Source of the DNA: Prostheceraeus crozeri
Taxonomy: Eukaryota; Platyhelminthes; Polycladida; Euryleptidae
DNA: 64,000 nt
NCBI GenBank assembly: GCA_907163375.1
Contig: CAJQUW010003146.1
Location: forward strand, 124,001-188,000
Direction of reading: 5' to 3'
The translations under genes and the position numbers were made by a program. Positions 35,457 through 49,312 of the stretch are shown here, piece by piece (positions within the stretch are counted from its first letter, which is position 1; each line of letters begins with the position of its first letter). A model generated the notes under the pieces. The model did no database searches. It was given only the letters and a program-made list of their open reading frames with translations, and was not told the origin of the DNA.

Positions 35457-38400
35457 TATATAATAGTAAGCGTGTGTTTAAATTTGCCTTTTACGAGCAT
35501 GAATACGAGTGTATTCATACACCTTCAGTTTGGAAGCGGGCTGGAAGACCAGTTTCAAATGCAAAAACCAGCAATTTAAGACACTGCTTCTTTCCCAAAT
35601 GGTTGGTATGCCAAATGTATCGATATATCTAAGAGAATACAGCTAGCGTTTTGACTTGCGGGTCCCGATCCATTCCTAAATCTAATCACATTAGAGCATG
35701 TAATTTATATTGATAAAACTTGCGTTATTCCAGGATTCTATGCTCAATTCTCTCATCTATAGAACGACATTGTTCTAATAGCGCCATCGAGTTTCAATGA
35801 TTTGACCAAAATCACATGTTCATTGTTTATTGTCTTAATGTGTTTAGAATAGTTCAGATTTTATAGGAGACATTCATTCGTGATTCTCAAAACAATTTCA
35901 TCAAGTCGACTTGCAATAGGTGTTAAATTCTTTAACCCTACTTTCACTAATCTTAAGCTTTCATGTGAAATCTTTTTTGTGATTCGTGTATAGATTAATA
36001 CGATGTTATTATAGAGGTTGTTTTTGCCTTTCTAAATTAGATTAATATGAAGCATGCTTCTTCAACTAATTTGATAGACAATTTTGTGAGTGTATCAGAT
36101 TGGAAACATTATTTTCCTGCTTGCGGATGTGTAGTGATTTCCTTTATGAATACCAATTCTCGATTGTAATGACATCTTTCCGCTTTCGTCCTCATATCAC
36201 TCAGTCGGAATGGTATAGAATACAATCAGTTTTGATTTCGTCGTGACTTGAATATCTAAACTCGTTTGCTTGGAAAATAGTAGATAATTAAACTTTAACT
36301 TCAATATTGAAAACTTGATAACTTGAATACACAAAGATGCTCATGAAGATGATATATTGAAAATTCTGGTAAATGTGAATAGAGGGCTCTGTCTTATTCG
36401 TCTCTTACTTAAATAGTCGCAAAGACTAGAAAGTGTAAGTGACCAACAGGACCAAATAATAGGGGAATGTCAGAGTTGGAACCGGTCTCGGCCAGACCTC
36501 GGTACCTGAATGTTTTAACATTTTATGTTTAATTTTTTACACAAAAAAAGCATAGTGGATTTTCTGCGAGGAACATCGAATGTACGCATTTCATAAATGT
36601 ATAAAAACGCGCAAACGTGTAGCACCCACGTTTATGGGTATGTAGGCTCTTTCACGCATTATGAATATGTATCTTTGCGAATGCGATTATAAGATGCAAC
36701 TGAAATGCTTAGCCTTCAACTAATACATTAAGTGGCATGGAGAGAATAGAGGTGCATCTGAAACGAATAATTATTCTTTTTATTCAAGCGATAAATACAT
36801 CGTTGATGCTTTTGCTTCTTCTTGAGAACGCAGTAAAAAGTTAAATGTTGAAAATCCAACGAATGATCCACAATTAACAACACGTAAAGAACATCGAATA
36901 AAATTTAACCAGATGAAGCAATAATGGTGTTATCAATAGTGGTAATCAGGCGATGGGTGTGATCAAAGTGTGACCTTACAGTCTTACTTACAAGGAGATA
37001 GGAAACCTTTGCTGTGATAGAGCGGTGTCGTCGTCGCGTACAGACAATCACGAAGACAACTTCCGAACAAATGGTATTGTTCGAGGATTGTACTTAATTG
37101 GAAGCCTTTATATTTGTATTGATTTAGGCCATAAAAGTATTCATTGATTAAATAAATATTCAAAATAATAAAAAACCACATGACTTCAGTGATGATTGGG
37201 AATTTTTAGCCCTGCAGTAGAATAGTGTTTTGTTTGTTGTAGTGCATTGCATATCATTTTAGTTTTGAGAAAACCGGTGTACCGGCACCAGTCAAGAAAT
37301 TTGTGTCGATTCCAACCCGGGAAATGTTATCGGTTGTTATGTAAATCAATTGGGATGGGATTTTAGAGGTCATGTTTTGCCGTAAATTAAAGATTCAGTT
37401 AGTGGCCGATGATTTCATATGCAAATGATTCCGGACTGATGTCCTATGGAAGCGAAGGATTAGGGGAAATGGTGGTCTTCACAGATTTCCTTCTCTTAAT
37501 CTGTGTTGGGCTTACGTACCTAAGGTGTCTCTCAGCAGAAGATAAAGGGTAAAGAAGCAGAAAAGTGAAGAAATATTGGGATGATGAAAATATGCATTAT
37601 TCATGACTGATTAACTACAGCTTTTTATTCTCAATTTCGGACGAGATGGCATTTCGGCAAAGGAGATTCACTTTCGGAGTCGGACCATGGAGTTCGGAAA
37701 ATAGGGATTCGATTTCGGACCACGGAGATTCAAAATTTCAGACAGATGATGTTCAATTTCGGACATTGATACACTTTTCTTAATTGGCCCCTGCAAAGGG
37801 CTAGAGCTTTCCGAACATCCAACGAAGTTCAGAATGATTTGAAATAAAGCCCGAACATCGAGATTTAAAAAAACCTTGTTTGATTATAATATCTTTCTGC
37901 ATTAAAAATCCATTGAACAGCGTTGGAGTGCACATGTAATTGATGACACGCACTGTTGATCGAGTTTACATGCTATTCGGTTGTTGCCACGCAGCCATTC
38001 ACATCATTAGTAGGCCTATAGTATTGGTTATCTCTACTTGCCTAGATGCTGATAACTGTTTTGGGTTTCGCGCTTGTCGTGTCGAGTCGATAATATTTTG
38101 ACATATTTCGCTCTCAAAAATGCGCAGCCACCCTGATGTGGAATGTAAAAAGTATAATAACTAAGCAATAACTCATAACTATGCAACTAGGAAAGGCAAA
38201 GTTGAAAATACAGGAAAGGCGACAAATTTAAAGGTGAAAACAGCATAATATCCTCATATTAGTTTATATTTATATATTATTAATATCCTAAGGAGCCTTC
38301 AAATTATTTACCTTGTTGCCAGCCGCCTTGAATGCTCCATCACTAACAGAAGTGAAGTATTATTCCACAACTTTGTTGCTATGTCAAAGAAGGATTTCTT

Positions 38401-40889
38401 GATATGCTCAGTGGAGCGATGAGGATTACTGACAAAGAAGGGATTTCTTCAGTCGTCTGATGCATGCATGTCGTCAGTCTTATGCATTTAGGAGAGGAGC
38501 GAGGTCGTCATCCTGTAAATATATATGAATCACTGAAATCAGAGCATACTATAGAGAAATTTCTTTCAATCATAAGCATGAATTAATTTTTGATATCTTA
38601 TATTTCTAAACTAACCAGAGATAAAATGTGTTTAACATTTAATCATTAACCCAGTGAACACCGGAAATGTATACATAAATCAGAAAGCTTCATAACCACT
38701 AGCTTAATCAACTATTCGATCGGTCTCAAAGTTTCAACTTGTCTCCAACTTCATGATTTTTCTACCTTTCCTAGTATTATTCCTTTGTTTGATGACGAAT
38801 AAATGATTGCCAAAGTTCACTTGACAATGAAGTTACATGTACTTCAGATGGTAAAATGCGACCTCATCACTGCTCTTTAAATTTGCGTTGTGTAAAGTCT
38901 ACATGTGAGGATTCCCTTTGTCTTGTGAAATGAGATTTCATCATGCGAACCTTGAAAATTCTGTATCATTGCACTTAAGAATAGTACTCGCATTGCATCT
39001 ATGTGTGAGAGAACATCCCTTCTCAATAAACCAATTTCGGTTGCTTTATTTGGAAGAAATGTTGAGCTCCAGTGATGTATATGGCACGGATTAATCGACT
39101 TTCTATGCTTCAGCGTAGTTGCGCTAGCCACATTGTCTCCATGCGATGTTGGTTAATTGATATATTGGTTGTAGATATACATGTATATCTACTGCAGGTC
39201 TGCGTTTGTGACACGAAGAGGATCGTGTTTAGTGTCGTGCCGAGCCTTGCATTTCATTTCATGTTCGCTTTATTGTTTTTTCAATTAGAGTCGCGTTGTA
39301 TTTTCATGTTGACAATGGTTCATAATCATTGTAGATTTTTAGTTCGAGATCATTTTTACAACTTAAAGAAACTAAAGCAACGATAAAAAAAAAGTCATCT
39401 GGAATCGGTTTTAGTTCAAGACGATAAAAGATCAATAGACAGCATTCCTTTATTGCGCTTGCAGTGGGTAGATCGGTTAAGGATGCAATGCATGGCCTAG
39501 CCAAGAACATCATCCTCTTGTGCGTACTCGGTAGGTGGTGGTCCGAGCTCGTTGCCGAGTACGCGAACCTTAGTATAGCAGTGCAGGCCATTCTTGTTGT
39601 TTCAACCACATCTCTACAAGCGAAAGTCACGCATTTTCAGCAGCGGGTCTGTCATTAAGAGACGATGTTCTCTGAGTCCAGGGCATCTTGGTAAACACAT
39701 TACAATCGTCCGTAGGTCTACAGCCTTTTGACACGAATCACTGAACTTGCAATCCAATTTGATATATTTTATAATTTCTTCAATCTGGTTTAGTCTACTT
39801 CGATGAGCTATGCTTTTGTATTGAGTCATGCTTTAAATGCATTACTCGCATGATAAATTTTGTGTTGGAGGCAAGCGATTTGGACTTCGTGTCCGTGCTT
39901 CGGTTCAAAAACTTAATGTCGTGTTGAGGGCAAATTTCCGACGACTGCATCTACTCATTTTCTTTATTAAGTCTTGACGTTTTGCAAACCAGCGAACAGC
40001 GCTTGGCTACTTGTGATGCAGTACTTCTAAATCAGATTTTTTGTCAACTGCAGCGAAGTTTCTTCTCAAATTCTGTGTAATGAATATTTAATTTGTGCCT
40101 CGAGTTTGCTGTGATTCAGTTCCATATAACAACTTCGTTCTGGTCAATGTCAAGATTTCGAGATCAAAGTTTGAAGTGCTTTTGTATTTGCCAATCACAA
40201 ATATGAATGTCCCTTGTACATGTTTCGCTATTTCAAATGGTTGAGTTATTTCTTAACGTCATATAGAAAGTCACTTCATCATATCTACCTAAATCTGGCT
40301 CTGATCGCAGTGACAGTTAGCAAATAATGTTCTCTTAATCATCTGGAGTGATAAGTTTCATAGAATCAAACTGAATCACCTGTCTTGTTCATGATTCCAT
40401 TTAATTATTTTTTATTTTGGAATATTTTTCGTTATAACCAAAAATAATTTCAACAGCATCTTCCTTTGATTGTTAATGCTAAAGTAAAATAATTATGATT
40501 TCGATTTTTCGATGCGCTGGCACTGCCTGAGATGTGAATCTAAATGATTCGATTTCCTGATATGGTGCATCACCATGGAAATATTTTTTGTCGGAGAAGT
40601 CGCTTCTGCAATTTAATAACAATAAGAATGCTTAAGCAAAAAGTCAATGTCCCGCCTCCGTCGTATGCAGACATGGTTAAGTAATGCTTTCTGCTCAATG
40701 AGGCGTATTAAAGCAGTCAATTATATAGGATTAAGTGGCCTGCTGTAACCGAATCCTAGAACCCGAATCCCAGTCAACAAGGAGCGTTAATTCACCTTAA
40801 AAGTAAAAGCCTTTTTGGCTTTTTTTTGAACAAACGGTTTAAAGCACACTTAAAATATTCAAACCAGATATTCAGAAAGCGATTATTAT
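35457..40889. other. No recognisable gene; one weak tandem repeat
   Basis: AT-rich intergenic-type DNA. At about 37630-37765 a degenerate repeat of roughly 28-30 bp with the phrase GATTCAATTTCGGACCA occurs four or five times. The open frames seen elsewhere in this stretch have no family signature. Confidence 0.45.
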
Positions 40890-40993
40890 CAGGGACATCT
40901 ATGATTGATATAAGATATATAAGGGACGTTCAACTCCGAGAGCATGTACTGAACTGGAAGCCAGTGACTTTGGTAGATTTGATTAATGACGAT
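40890..40993 (+). repeat. Inverted repeat, left arm (104 bp)
   Basis: Starts CAGGGACATCTATGATT and matches the reverse complement of 42313-42416 with only a handful of differences. It sits within a 92-codon open frame (40826-41104) of unknown nature. Confidence 0.85.
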
Positions 40994-42312
40994 AGTGTGT
41001 ATCTGGATAAAATCATGGAACAAGAGGTAAACAGTTCACTTCATTATTGTAAAATGCATCAGAATCCAGCTGAATTGATTGCTGTACTCGTACATACTAA
41101 TTAATGCGCCCGGCCCAGTCTTGCAGAGAAATTGCCGGAAGAATCTGTGCACTGTACATATTGTACACATACAAGCATGTCATCAATTGTCAGTTTCAAA
41201 TAAATTCTGACCTTCTATTTTCATTGATTTTCCCACTGTCTTATCTAAAACCCCTCCTGTATAGTAATTTGGACCACTGGTTGACTTTATTCGAGAGACT
41301 TTATTCAAGAGCAATGAAGCGATATGACCTGTGATTTATTTCCGGCCTTGAATTACTCAGCTTTCATTAAAAGAAAATTGATGGCTATTTTCATCACAGT
41401 GATTCGGGAATGTTTTCATATCCACCGACGAAATTTATGCGAATTTCGCAATCAACTGTTCCTGAATTGCCCAATATGGTAGGACTTTAAAACCGTGGAA
41501 AGTCACCAATCACCACCTGGTTTTCTTTTTATTCAATATAGTCTTCGCATTTTATGAATCACTGACATCATAATCACATTTCATTTGTTCGCCGGAGTTT
41601 TGATTATAGTTTGAAGGCCTCATAGCTGATGCTCTATAGTCACCAGATGTCTAATAAGAGATAAAAATATATTGACATCGGTAGCCATTCATTACGAGGC
41701 GCACTTGGAAAGACAACACTGGTTGCACTTTTTCACCAAAATCTTGATAAAGGATCTTCCGAAGGAATGGATATTCAAACGATTATTGCTCAACTTTTAG
41801 CATTTTCAGTTGTTGTACCAATCAAATTATCTTTGACGTTTCAATTTGTTTTTTGTTCGTTTCTGATGGCATCTTCGGTATATTTTCTTTAGATTTTAAC
41901 CATGTCTTTTACTTGTATAGTAATGAATAAGGCATGGACATATTGCTGCAATGATTGTAGTAGCAAGTAAAGTCATCACTGATCAGCTATCACTTTATCC
42001 ATGACTGCTTTTAGCAAAGGAAATAGATTATCAAAAATTTTCCATGAGTTCACAATTCTCCAAAAAAACACTGATGAATCGATTTTCGCAAGCAAAATCT
42101 ATTTACTGCTAATTGCACAAAAAAGAAACATGTATAAAATGTTCAGAATCCACACCGATGCTTATTCTTGTGGGAGTTTTGTAATTCTTTAGTCTCTTCT
42201 TGACTGGGTCCAGAATCCTCTTTCAACAGATTCATTGTATGAATGTGCGTATTAGAGTATTGGATGATTGTTTACAACTTGTTTCCTGGTTTTATCCAAA
42301 TATGCACAAAAT

Positions 42313-42416
42313 ATTGTCATTAATCAAATCTACCAAAGTCACTGGCTTCCAGTCCAGTACATGCTCTCGGAGTTGAACGTCCCTTAGATATCTTATATTA
42401 ATCATAGATGTCCCTG
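42313..42416 (-). repeat. Inverted repeat, right arm (104 bp)
   Basis: Reverse complement of the left arm, 1.3 kb away. The spacer carries no recognisable gene. Similarity falls away sharply on both sides of the arms. Confidence 0.85.
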
Positions 42417-43903
<1,487 letters not shown>

Positions 43904-44061
43904 GTGACATTTTGTCTTATTTGATAATTTCTTTAATTCTATGCAACGAAGTAGTTCTGCTACAATCCTTAGCTATCGCTAGGTGACATTTTGTCTTATT
44001 TGATAATTTCTTTAATTCTATGCAACGAAGTAGTTCTGCTACAATCCTTAGCTATCGCTAG
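43904..44061. repeat. 79-bp tandem duplication
   Basis: 43904-43982 and 43983-44061 look identical, both beginning GTGACATTTTGTC and ending in CTATCGCTAG. The lack of divergence suggests a recent event or an assembly artefact. Confidence 0.9.
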
Positions 44062-44697
44062 GCTATTTTTTTTTTTGAAGTCTGACTGAAATGATAAAAT
44101 CTTGCATATCAAATGAGATCCTCTTTACAAATAGACATATAAAATGATAGCCGAAATATCTTTTCAAAAATTGTTTGGTAAACTGCTCCTCATTCTGAAT
44201 TGGCATGAGCGGATAACCTGAACAGATCGTCTTCTGGCAATTATTAATAGGCCTACCTAGCATGGACTATATAATCGACACTAAATTCACCTGTGTTCAA
44301 ATTATAGCTCAACCCCGTCTTCCTTTTGGTGCTTCAGGCTATACTTCAACTTTAAAATCATAGTCAGAACAAGTTTCTTATGTAGGGGAGACGGGTTGCT
44401 ACAACGAGACATCAAAATTTCTCCACTCAGCGATGTGCTATACAGCAGCCAATGGGATCACAGTGAGTGGAAGACATCACTGACTTCCGTTGCGAAGGTA
44501 GCCTACAGCTGGATAGAAGCAGTTAACGTGAATCTACAGGCAAAAACACTTTTCGACAATTCCTTAGCACGGTCAGTGTCCCGAAATTTGTCGGCTGCGG
44601 ATATTAAGTAGTCAGCAAGCTTTGAAGTATTACGCACCTAGAGTAGCCTAGGGCCTCAAGCTATGGATGATGCAGCACTAAGTGACATGCCACGCTC
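44062..44697. other. No recognisable feature
   Basis: Short stretch without protein motifs between the tandem duplication and the MITE pair. Confidence 0.45.
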
Positions 44698-44705
44698 AAT
44701 TACAC

Positions 44706-45759
44706 TAGTGATGCAAATGGAAAATTTTCCAGAAAATTTTCCAATTTTTTCAAAATTTTCCAATGGAAAATTTTGAAATTTTTTTTCCCGGTGATTGACG
44801 TTTTTGCCATTGTTTTGGAGACTTGTTGCAGTCGTCTGAAAAGACTATGTAATATTCAAAGACCGAAAACTTCTCTATCATCCCTGTATGTCAACTTTTG
44901 TAACCAACTGCACCTTTAAGTTTCAGATCTTTCCAAATGGATTTCAGATTTCTCTAGCTGAATTTCAGATATCTGTTAGAAGCACAGATGAAAATATCTT
45001 AAATTCAATTGAAGATTCATGTGGATCATATCTGAAATTCATTTGGGCAGATCTGAAATCGAATTTGAACTGTCTGAACCATCTGCTAGAAATGGAAGAT
45101 GTGTATCCTCAGCAAAGATGTCGGACGATAGGCCAGAAGTTAAAGGCTATCATAGATATTCTCTTACTCATCACAGATATGTTTAGTTACCAAATATCTA
45201 ACGAGTTTACAGTCTTCATGTTTTCCAAAATGGTCGCTCATGAATGCTGCGTGGACTTGCTTATACTTCACTTGTTCATCACCACATGAAGGATTTCTTT
45301 CACTGATCCACGCTGCATAATAAAGCTTAACTTTCAAGCTAATAAGTAAACTCCAAAATGAAGTACATTATTTTTGCTCCAGATTTCACAGTGCATGAAA
45401 TTGTTCCCCTATTGTAAAGCAAGATTCACGTTATCCAAAACGGTGTCTGTGTGATAATTAAAAATGCTAACAAAATGGCACAAATAGCCACTGTGGCAAA
45501 GGAATGTTCAAAAATCCGCGGACGGAACTGGCATTGCTACGATCGCTATAATCGAAATAATGATGAAATTAAGAGTTTTAGACCCAATTTATTGGTACGT
45601 AGCTGCCTCGGCAGTGGAAGCGCTCATTCATTTATAGGACCTATCAAAAAAAATCAAAACTGTCAAAATTTTCCAAAATTTTCCAATATTTTCCGATTTT
45701 TTCCAAAATTTTCCATGGAAAATTTTGATTCAAAATTTTCCGGAAAATTTTCATCACTA
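44706..45759. mobile_element. hAT-type MITE, copy A
   Basis: Starts TAGTGATGCAAATGG and ends with the inverse (TTTTCATCACTA). It is flanked by a perfect 8-bp duplication, aattacac, at 44698-44705 and 45760-45767. Both ends are packed with the palindrome GGAAAATTTTCC. The interior is related to copy B. Open frames inside are not conserved between the copies, so it is taken as non-coding. Confidence 0.85.
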
Positions 45760-45772
45760 AATTACACACAAT

Positions 45773-46973
45773 TAGTGATGCAAATGGAAAATTTTCCATT
45801 TTTTTCAAAATTTTCCGGAAAATTTTCCAATGGAAAATTTTGAAATTTTTTTTTGGTGGTTGACGTTTTTGCCTTTGTTTTGGAGACTTCTTGCAGTCGT
45901 TTGAAAAGACTATGTAATATTCAAAGACCGAAAACTTCTCTATCATCCCTGCATGTTAACTTTTGGGACCAACTGCACCCTCCATGTCTATTTCAGATCT
46001 TTCCAACTGAATATCAGACATTAAATGAATTTCAGATTTCTCTAATTGAATTTCAGATATCTGTCAGAAGCTCAATTTTGAAAGGATCTTAGATTCAACT
46101 GGAGAATCTCCAATTCATCTGGAAAAGTCTGGAATTCATTTAAGTAGATCTGAACCATCTGAACCAGCTAGAAATGGAATGTGTAGTTTGTGCTCCACGA
46201 AGATATCGGACAATACGCCAGAAGTTAGAAGCTATCATATAGATATTCTTCTACTCATCACAGATATCTTTAGTTTCCAAATATCTCACGAGTTTACAGT
46301 CTTTATCTTCCAATATATGGTCGCTCATGTATAATGCTGTGTTGGACTGTGTGCTTGTGCTTCACATGTTCATCAACACATATGGACAATTTGTGTCATT
46401 GCAATCAAGGCTGCATAATAAAGCTTAACTTTCAAGCTATAAACAAACTCGCAAATAAAGTGCACTATTTCTCCTCCAGATCTTTCACAATGCATGAAAT
46501 TATACCCCTATTGTAAAGGAAAAAATTCACGTTGTCCCCAAAGATGTCTGTGTTATAATACTAAAAATGGCAAGAAATTGCCACAAGCCACTGGTAGCAA
46601 AGGAATACTCAAAAATCCACGGACGGGATTCGTATTGCTACTATTGTTTTAATCGAAATGATATGATGAAATCAAGAGTTTTATAACAATTCTATTGATG
46701 CTTCTATGCCTCGGTTGTGATAGAAAACGTAAAAATTATATCACAAAAATTCAAATTTCTTCATTTTTCAAAATCGTTTTATTCAAAACAATGATCAAAA
46801 TCACCAGTTTTATTGACCTATTCTATTGGTGTGTAGCTGCCTCGGCTGTGGAAGCGGTCAACGCATATACTATCACAAAAAATCAGAACTTTCAAAATTT
46901 TCCAAAATTTTCCGATTTTTTCCAAAATTTTCCAATATTTTCCAAAATTTTCCATGGAAAATTTTGATCACTA
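45773..46973. mobile_element. hAT-type MITE, copy B
   Basis: Starts TAGTGATGCAAATGG and ends TTGATCACTA, with a perfect 8-bp duplication cacacaat at 45765-45772 and 46974-46981. It shares with copy A the terminal GGAAAATTTTCC clusters and internal blocks such as GTCAACTTTTG-type and AAGACTATGTAATATTC. Its left TSD overlaps the right TSD of copy A by three bases. Confidence 0.85.
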
Positions 46974-47274
46974 CACACAATTAGACGACCCTCGTGGTTA
47001 CGCGTGACATTACTGCTACATATGTCGGCAGTCCTGTACTACATGTGTATGTATGTATCAGAGGAGAAACAATGTGATAGGATCGCAATTTTATCCTCAG
47101 GGAAGACAGAACAAGCGAAGCGGTTCATCCGTGGTTCAAGCGACAACGCGGACAACCGTAGACGACGCGTAAACGGTTGTCACTCGCCCGGGCGTATTCC
47201 TAACATAGAGGTTGGTTATTCCTAAAGTAGTAAGTAAAACTCCACTTCTGGACCGCGCAAGATGGCCGCCGTCG

Positions 47275-47465
47275 CTGACGTCCCCCCCTCTGGAACGGCA
47301 GAGTGTCGTGGTCGGCCGCCGTGGTGCTTTGAGTCTGACGTCCCCCCCCTCTGGAACGACAGAGTGTCGTGGTGTGCCGGCCACGTGCGTCCGTCAGGTT
47401 CGCTGACGCTCCCCCCTCTGGCCGACCGTCGTATAGCGCGCGGTGATGTGGTGTCTAGGTTGGCG
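47275..47465. repeat. GC-rich tandem repeat, about 60-67 bp unit
   Basis: Three diverged units begin CTGACG(T/C)(T/C)CCCCCC at 47275, 47335 and 47402, with CTCTGGAACG(G/A)CAGAGTGTCGTGG in the first two. The composition is strikingly GC-rich against AT-rich surroundings. It lies at the probable left end of the virus-like element. Confidence 0.75.
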
Positions 47466-47502
47466 TGGTGTGCCGGCCAGGTTGGGAGGGTGGTCTGTCG
47501 TA

Positions 47503-47995
47503 GCTCACCTGAAAAAATCCTAAGTGTCAGAGTGGCTTTGTATGGGTAAAATTTTGAAAATTTTCCAAAGTGTGGAATTTCGACCTGGGACCGTCACCAA
47601 AACATTTTTCATCAAATTTCACTGACTCCCCCCCCCGACAGCAATCTTCTAACTTTGGTTCTAGTGAACGGATTTTGTCTTACAGCTACTCGTTTGAAAG
47701 AGGAGAAAAAACTGCTCGACGCCATTTTTGCCGCGAGTCAATCGGACCAGCCGTTCAAAAGTTAGAGCTCTTACAAGATTTTAGGTCGGAGCTCGCTCAC
47801 CTGAAAAAATCCTAAGTGTCAGAGTGGCTTTGTATGGGTAAAATTTTGAAAATTTTCCAAAGTGTGGAATTTCGACCTGGGACCGTCACCAAAACATTTT
47901 TCATCAAATTTCACTGACCCCCCCCTCGGGAGAGCTCGCTTCGATCTTGGCTTCTAGTGGACGGATTTTGTCGTGCAATAGCTCGTTTGAAAGCT
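47503..47995. repeat. Direct repeat, about 200 bp, period 292 bp
   Basis: 47503-47626 recurs almost base for base from 47795 (GCTCACCTGAAAAAATCC onward). The similarity continues in diverged form (GTGAACGGATTTTGTC against GTGGACGGATTTTGTC) to about 47702 and 47995. It may be part of the terminal region or an origin-like region of the element. Confidence 0.8.
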
Positions 47996-48191
47996 AAGAG
48001 TGAGATCAATTCAGTGAAAGAAACGGCTTGTTCATATCAGTCTTCGTTTAGGTGTGAGACGCCATTTAAGATTTTGGGAGATTGACAAAAAACGACAGAG
48101 TTAGAATTTCCCAAGAAACAGCTCCAGCGGGCGAATGAAGGCTCGGATTCGTAAACGGAGGCCAGATTTGGAATCAGCTTGATGTTATTGT

Positions 48192-48294
48192 CCAATGAGG
48201 ATCATCATCCAATGAGAATCAAGCATTTCTATATAAATAGCGAGCCTTCCACAGTGAGAATCATTCCATCGTTGAATCGCACGAGTGACGGACG
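48192..48294 (+). promoter_or_regulatory. Core promoter: two CCAAT boxes, TATA, initiator and DPE-like element
   Basis: Two copies of CCAATGAG(G/A)ATCA start at 48192 and 48209. TATAAATA lies at 48232-48239. An initiator TCATTC puts the likely start at A48263, 31 bp after the TATA. GGACG at 48290-48294 falls at +28 to +32, where an arthropod-style downstream promoter element is expected. It drives the spliced leader exon ending at the ATG at 48344. Confidence 0.75.
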
Positions 48295-48343
48295 CACATT
48301 TTCTCTCTCTCTCTCTAGTTCCCTATTCTATTATCCAACTAAA

Positions 48344-49118
48344 ATGGTAAGTCGCTACTTCCCTCCCTCTCCTCCCTTGAACGTAAACTTAATACAATCT
48401 TTTCCATTTTCAGGCATCTACTCCATCTGCTGCACTAGTAGGACAAAATGGTGGTCAAACGTTACAAGGTTCGCTACGATCAGATCATCTACAACTGAGG
48501 CCAGTGGAAGAAACAACCAAGGTACATAATCCTACACCGCTACAGCGTAAATTTAAACAAGTCTTGCGTTATGACGATCATGGCGTAGTACTCCAAACGG
48601 GAATGCTCCCTTCCACGGATGTCAAGATAATGCACAATCAGTATGGGGACGACATACTGATCCCCGTGAGTCCGTACATTCGCCACCAACTTGATATTAT
48701 TGAGGAGTACGTGACATTAAATATGGACATTCCTACTCCTCTTGCTCAAGAGTGGAAGGCGAGAGATGACAAGGATACTCCCTATAGAAAGATTTGGGAT
48801 GGTAATCAAATTTGCCTACCGGTATCACATTAGTGCACTTACTATAAGAAGGAGGGAGATCATTCAACACCCATCACATGCGACGAGCTCGGAGAAGGTA
48901 CTTGGGATATCCTTTTCAAAGTGAATGGGCTATATTATGGTCGGCACAAGGATAACAAAATAGCCTCTCTCTCCATGCATATGGAATCCATCCTATATAT
49001 TCCAAAACCACCCAACGTGGACGACATAATTGATCAAATCCTTAACAGCAGTGGTACGAAGCGCAAGTCGGACAATAATGCTACCTCCAAACGCAAATCA
49101 AAGAAGGAGAATTACTAG
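48344..49118 (+). pseudogene. Possible ssDNA-binding (OB-fold-like) protein, spliced, with in-frame TAG
   Basis: Exon 1 supplies only the ATG (48344-48346), followed at once by a GTAAGT donor. Exon 2 starts at 48414 in phase 0 (GCATCTACTCC, giving M-A-S-T-P-S). The frame runs to a TAG at 48831-48833 and then continues open in the same phase to 49118, about 235 codons in all. The second half has TWDILFKVNGLYYGRHKDNK and IASLSMHMESILYIP, a beta-rich pattern that would suit an OB fold, and it ends in a lysine-rich tail (KRKSDNNATSKRKSKKENY). The position, first in the cluster, behind the strong promoter and next to replication-type genes, would suit an abundant DNA-binding protein. The function is inference only. 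The TAG is either a mutation or, less likely, recoded. Confidence 0.5.
48347..48413 (+). other. 67-bp spliceosomal intron in the leader
   Basis: Donor GTAAGT directly after the start codon, a pyrimidine-rich 3' part (CTTTTCCATTTTCAG), and an acceptor in phase 0. A second acceptor of the same phase at 49311-49312 could use the same donor. Confidence 0.8.
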
Positions 49119-49152
49119 TCCTTTCCTAACTCTACCCTATGACAATTCGCTT

Positions 49153-49278
49153 ATGTGCTTTGAGTGTCGTAGACGTGGTCTTATTAGATACATTTTACTT
49201 CTTCGTTGCCATCATATCATTTGTGTATTTTGTCGTGAAAAGCATCGATGTAATTCTTCATTTTGTAATATGTTATAG
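49153..49278 (+). CDS. Small cysteine-rich RING-like protein
   Basis: A 41-residue frame from ATG 49153. It reads MCFECRRRGL, then RCHHIICVFCREKHRC and CNML. The spacing C-x2-C ... C-H-H-x3-C-x2-C ... C is that of a short RING-type zinc finger and resembles the longer RING protein at 50335-50658 (CKHAFCQRC). The frame is open further upstream without an ATG, overlapping the previous gene, so a longer or spliced form is possible. Too short for certainty. Confidence 0.4.
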   Translation: MCFECRRRGLIRYILLLRCHHIICVFCREKHRCNSSFCNML

Positions 49279-49312
49279 AACGTTTCCTTAGATGTGTAAA
49301 TTTCCGTTTTAG

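Noticed and set aside
39304-39630. A 108-residue minus-strand frame
   Set aside because: No recognisable motif, no promoter or splice context, overlapping open frames on the other strand.
40826-41104. A 92-codon frame as a gene
   Set aside because: Its only notable part is the inverted repeat; no family signature and no gene context.
44888-45289. A 133-codon open frame inside MITE copy A
   Set aside because: The equivalent region of copy B does not keep the frame, so it is not under coding constraint.
45451-45946. Open frames on both strands rich in Lys-Phe-Ser-Asn
   Set aside because: They are translations of the GGAAAATTTTCC-rich MITE ends.
47004-47815. Several open frames of 64-95 codons at the left side of the virus-like element
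   Set aside because: They overlap GC-rich tandem repeats and direct repeats in multiple frames and show no family motif.
48823-48834. A 12-base GT...AG stretch that would remove the TAG in the SSB-like gene as an intron
   Set aside because: Far too short to be spliced by the spliceosome.
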